From contig JANRKF010000035.1 of the NCBI GenBank assembly GCA_033763575.1, forward strand, positions 75,353-139,352: a DNA stretch of 64,000 bases, written 5' to 3'. The notes below the pieces were generated by a model, which saw only the letters and a program-made list of their open reading frames with translations, ran no database searches and had not been told where the DNA came from. Below, piece by piece: positions 60,073 to 64,000 of this stretch; position 1 is the first letter of the stretch; each line of letters opens with the position of its first letter. A program made the translations under genes and the position numbers. This stretch comes from JANRKF01 sp033763575. GTDB taxonomy: Bacteria; Pseudomonadota; Alphaproteobacteria; Rickettsiales; SXRF01.

Positions 60073-60088
60073 TGGCACGGTAATTGCT
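60073..60088 (+). promoter_or_regulatory. Sigma-54 promoter (-24/-12)
   Basis: TGGCACG-GTAA-TTGCT matches the sigma-54 consensus exactly, with GG and GC 12 bp apart. It lies 5 bp past the ntrB stop and 52 bp before the next start, so transcription should begin about 12 bp downstream. Confidence 0.85.
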
Positions 60089-60139
60089 CTATCTCCTTAA
60101 TAATATTTTCCTTAAGAAGATTTCTGCAGGAGGGATTGC

Positions 60140-60682
60140 ATGACCATCAATACGAATTACGGCTTATTGAACAGCGGCTATTATTCCCTGTCCCAATCGA
60201 CCGGGGCTTCGGTTGCCGCATCGTCGAAAAACACGGCGCAGGCAACCGGCGCTTCCACCGCTGCAGGCGAGAGCCTTTCCGCCTATCTGCTGGATTTAAG
60301 CCCGGAGGCGAAGGATTACCTGAACAGCACCCTCGTAAGCTCTACCGCCAATAGCTTTACGCTGTCGCAGTCGCAGCAGAAGCAGATCGACGCCATTTTG
60401 CAGAAATATAAAGACGCGCCCTACACGCAGGAGACCTTCGAGCAGATTCAGGCGGATTTGCAACAGGCCGGGCTTTCACCGGACCAGCTTGCCGCACAGC
60501 AGCAGGCGAAGGATTTCAACCCGACGCAGGCGCTGATCGATGCGCTTAATGGCAAGGAAAAGAACGCCGATGAGTTGCTGCCCGGCAATGACAGCGCCCA
60601 ATACGATACCCAGAAGAATAATTTTCTCGATGGGGTGATCGAAGCGTTTAAGAAGATCGCCGCGCCCGTCGATACAGAGTAG
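60140..60682 (+). CDS. Small uncharacterised protein under a sigma-54 promoter (180 aa)
   Basis: MTINTNYGLLNSGYYSLSQS..., Ser/Ala/Thr/Gln-rich. It contains SLSAYLLDLSPEAKDYLNS, a word seen in some flagellum-associated alphaproteobacterial proteins, and a Gln-rich helical middle. No signal peptide or Cys. AGGAGG lies 5 bp before the ATG. It interrupts the usual ntrB-ntrC junction. The promoter type and flanking genes suggest control by NtrC or a flagellar sigma-54 activator; the function is unknown. Confidence 0.72.
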   Translation: MTINTNYGLLNSGYYSLSQSTGASVAASSKNTAQATGASTAAGESLSAYLLDLSPEAKDYLNSTLVSSTANSFTLSQSQQKQIDAILQKYKDAPYTQETFEQIQADLQQAGLSPDQLAAQQQAKDFNPTQALIDALNGKEKNADELLPGNDSAQYDTQKNNFLDGVIEAFKKIAAPVDTE

Positions 60683-60825
60683 ATAGCGTCGTCACGCGTT
60701 TCTGAATGGCTGCAAACAGCCGGTTACTGCGCTTCCGCTGCTCATGTACTTCGTTGTACACTGCGCGGCGGTTCTCGCAACCTGCTGTTTTCGCCTCATT
60801 CATAATTCTCGTGACCACACTATCT
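60681..60825. repeat. Long intergenic palindrome, copy I
   Basis: A 145-bp hairpin with outer arms AGATAGCGTCGTCAC (60681-60695) and 60811-60825 pairing at 13 of 15. Inner arms include GCAAACAGC/GCTGTTTTC-type pairs, and the centre is CATGTACTTCGTTGTACAC. It starts at the stop codon of the upstream gene. Confidence 0.85.
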
Positions 60826-60959
60826 AGTTCTCCATTCCTGATGAAATACTCACAGGTTTCTGTTTGTTTTATCCATTTATATCGATGGAATCATATTATT
60901 TGCCTAAATTTTAAGCATTTTGCTGACATCCGTGGGCGACTAGGCTAGAATCGCGCCCC
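60826..60959. other. ntrC upstream region
   Basis: An AT-rich stretch of 134 bp without a gene. It probably carries a separate ntrC promoter, because palindrome I and the inserted small gene separate ntrC from ntrB. No sigma-54 motif is seen here. Confidence 0.4.
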
Positions 60960-62401
<1,442 letters not shown>

Positions 62402-62405
<4 letters not shown>

Positions 62406-64000
62406 TCCGCCTCCGCCATTTCATCGCCCGCAATCTGTTGCTGCTGCTCACTGTGGCGGCGGTAGCCTCGGCGGCGGCGACCTATCTCTCGATCATCGGG
62501 CACGATGCCGCGCTCGGCATGAAACCGCGGCGGGTGCTGAACCTGCTGCTGGTGAACGCGGCGATCCTCGGTGTGATTATCCTGTTCATCGGCCGGCGCG
62601 TTTATGACCTGTGGCTGGGCCTGCGCGCAGAATCGGTCGGATCAAAATTGCAGACGCGGGTGGTCGTGCTGTTTTCCATGGTCACGATTTTTCCAACGCT
62701 GGTGGTGTCCATTTTCGCCGCGCTCTTTTTCAATATCGGCGTGCAGACATGGTTCAACGAAAAAGTGCAGGTGGCGGTGGAGGAATCGCTCGCGGTGGCG
62801 CAGGCCTACCTTGCCGAACATAAAGAGAATATGCGCGGCGACGCCATTGCCATGGCCGAAGATCTGAACGCTGCCGCCGGGCTGGCGATCTCCAACCCGC
62901 AGGAATTCAACCGCATCGTCGGCGCGCAAACGGCGCTGCGGCTGCTCACCGAATCGGTGGTGATTTACCGGGGCCGCATCATCGCGCAGGGCAAGCTCTC
63001 CTTCGCGCTCGCCTTTGAGAGCATTTCTCCGGACATGCTGGAGAAACTGAATCGCGGCGAGGTGATTATCGACACCGACGACGACGATAAAATCCGCGCC
63101 ATCATCAAGATGGCGGCGCTGCCGGACAGTTACCTGATTATAGGCAGGCTGGTCGACAGCAAGGTATTAGCGCACATGGATGCAACGCAGGGCGCGGTCA
63201 CCGAATACCGCGCGCTGAAAAGCCAGCTTGGGCGGTTGCAGCTCGGATTTTCGGTGGTGTTCGTATCGCTCGCGCTGCTTTTGCTGCTCACGGCGATCTG
63301 GTACGGCATGGTCTTCGCCTCGAAACTGACCACGCCGATTGCCGGGCTGATGCAGGTGGCCGAGCGTGTGCGCGGCGGCGATTATGGCGCACGGGTGACG
63401 GCGGAATTCGGTAATGACGAGATGGGGAGCCTGGCCCGCACCTTCAACCGCATGACCGAGCAGCTCGAATCGCAACGTGGCGAATTGATCCTTGCCAACC
63501 GCCAGATCGATGAGCGGCGGCGCTTTTCGGAAGCGGTGCTTTCCGGCGTATCGGCCGGGGTGATCGCGCTTTCTGCAGATAAAAAAATTACGCTGATGAA
63601 CCGCTCGTCGGTGGGCATTCTCAGCAAGATCGATGCGGCGGTCACGCCCGATAAATCGATTCAGGAGCTGCTGCCCGACATTGGCGAACTGCTCGCGCAG
63701 GCGGAAACGCTGCAGGGCGAGGTGGCGCAAAGCTCGATCACGCTGTCGAGCGGCGAAAAGAGCCTGACGCTCCATGTGCGGGTGACGGCGGAGAAGAGGG
63801 ACGGCGTGCTGGAAGGGTTCATCGTCACCTTCGACGATATCACGCTTCTGGTGTCGGCGCAGCGCAATGCCGCGTGGGCGGATGTGGCGCGGCGGGTGGC
63901 GCATGAAATTAAAAACCCGCTGACACCGATCCAGCTTTCCGCCGAACGGCTCAAGAAAAAATATTTGAAATTCATCACCGAGGATGCCGAAAATTACACG
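62402..64000 (+). CDS. ntrY: Nitrogen regulation sensor kinase NtrY (3' truncated by window end)
   Basis: 533 codons are present and the frame runs off the end. N-terminal transmembrane segments (NLLLLLTVAAVASAAATYL; LLLVNAAILGVIILFI; VVLFSMVTIFPTLVVSIFAALFF) precede a periplasmic sensor region. Another helix (FSVVFVSLALLLLLTAIWY, near 283) is followed by HAMP (MVFASKLTTPIAGLMQVAERV) and PAS domains. The H-box DVARRVAHEIKNPLTPIQLSAERL follows. The HATPase part is outside. ntrX is expected next. Confidence 0.95.

Overview
The window reads as chromosome of an alphaproteobacterium. The evidence is the nifR3(dusB)-ntrB-ntrC-ntrY order, a fused ispDF, an alphaproteobacterial-type Fur without the Cys pairs, a Fur/OlsB/OlsA cluster, a short omega subunit with an acidic tail, and an M23 peptidase/bactofilin operon. 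A lineage near Micavibrio or deep Rhodospirillales is only a guess. Coding density is high, most genes are housekeeping, and there is no integrase, transposase or CRISPR array.

Layout. 1-7.5 kb: tRNA-Gln, then a two-partner secretion pair (large MBG/YDG-repeat adhesin and its TpsB transporter). 7.7-16.4 kb: lipA, rpoZ and a complete kdpFABCD potassium operon without kdpE. 16.4-18.9 kb: a short patch of phage-tail-like genes, one split by an in-frame amber codon, beside tRNA-Ile. 19-25 kb: a diguanylate cyclase, a PmtA-like methyltransferase, nth, an NYN-domain protein, and tsf/rpsB with an unknown gene between them. 25-30 kb: two large divergent orphan proteins, one built from an internal duplication. 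30-38 kb: ygfZ, three tandem pseudopilins, fur, olsB-olsA, a mini flagellar-rod-like protein, a soluble lytic transglycosylase and a methyltransferase. 38.7-45.5 kb: a TIGR03118-type secreted protein behind a Fur-box-like site, an RNA methyltransferase/M23/bactofilin operon, and guaB. 45.6-49.4 kb: a polyamine locus (helix-turn-helix-like protein, ornithine decarboxylase, deoxyhypusine-synthase-like enzyme) in which two genes share a duplicated upstream region. 49.5-58 kb: flippase, GIY-YIG, glycosyltransferase and TylF-type methyltransferase, rmuC, glmU, cinA, pgpA, ispDF. 58-64 kb: the dusB-ntrB-ntrC-ntrY nitrogen regulon, with a textbook sigma-54 promoter in front of a small protein inserted between ntrB and ntrC.

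The most striking unexplained structure is a family of nine dispersed 119-145 bp imperfect palindromes in intergenic gaps. All have a GTAC...GTAC (or similar) centre. The outermost arms are different in each copy but still pair with each other. One of them contains the start codon of olsA in its right arm. This pattern suggests an RNA- or DNA-hairpin element under structural selection, and it deserves a genome-wide search.
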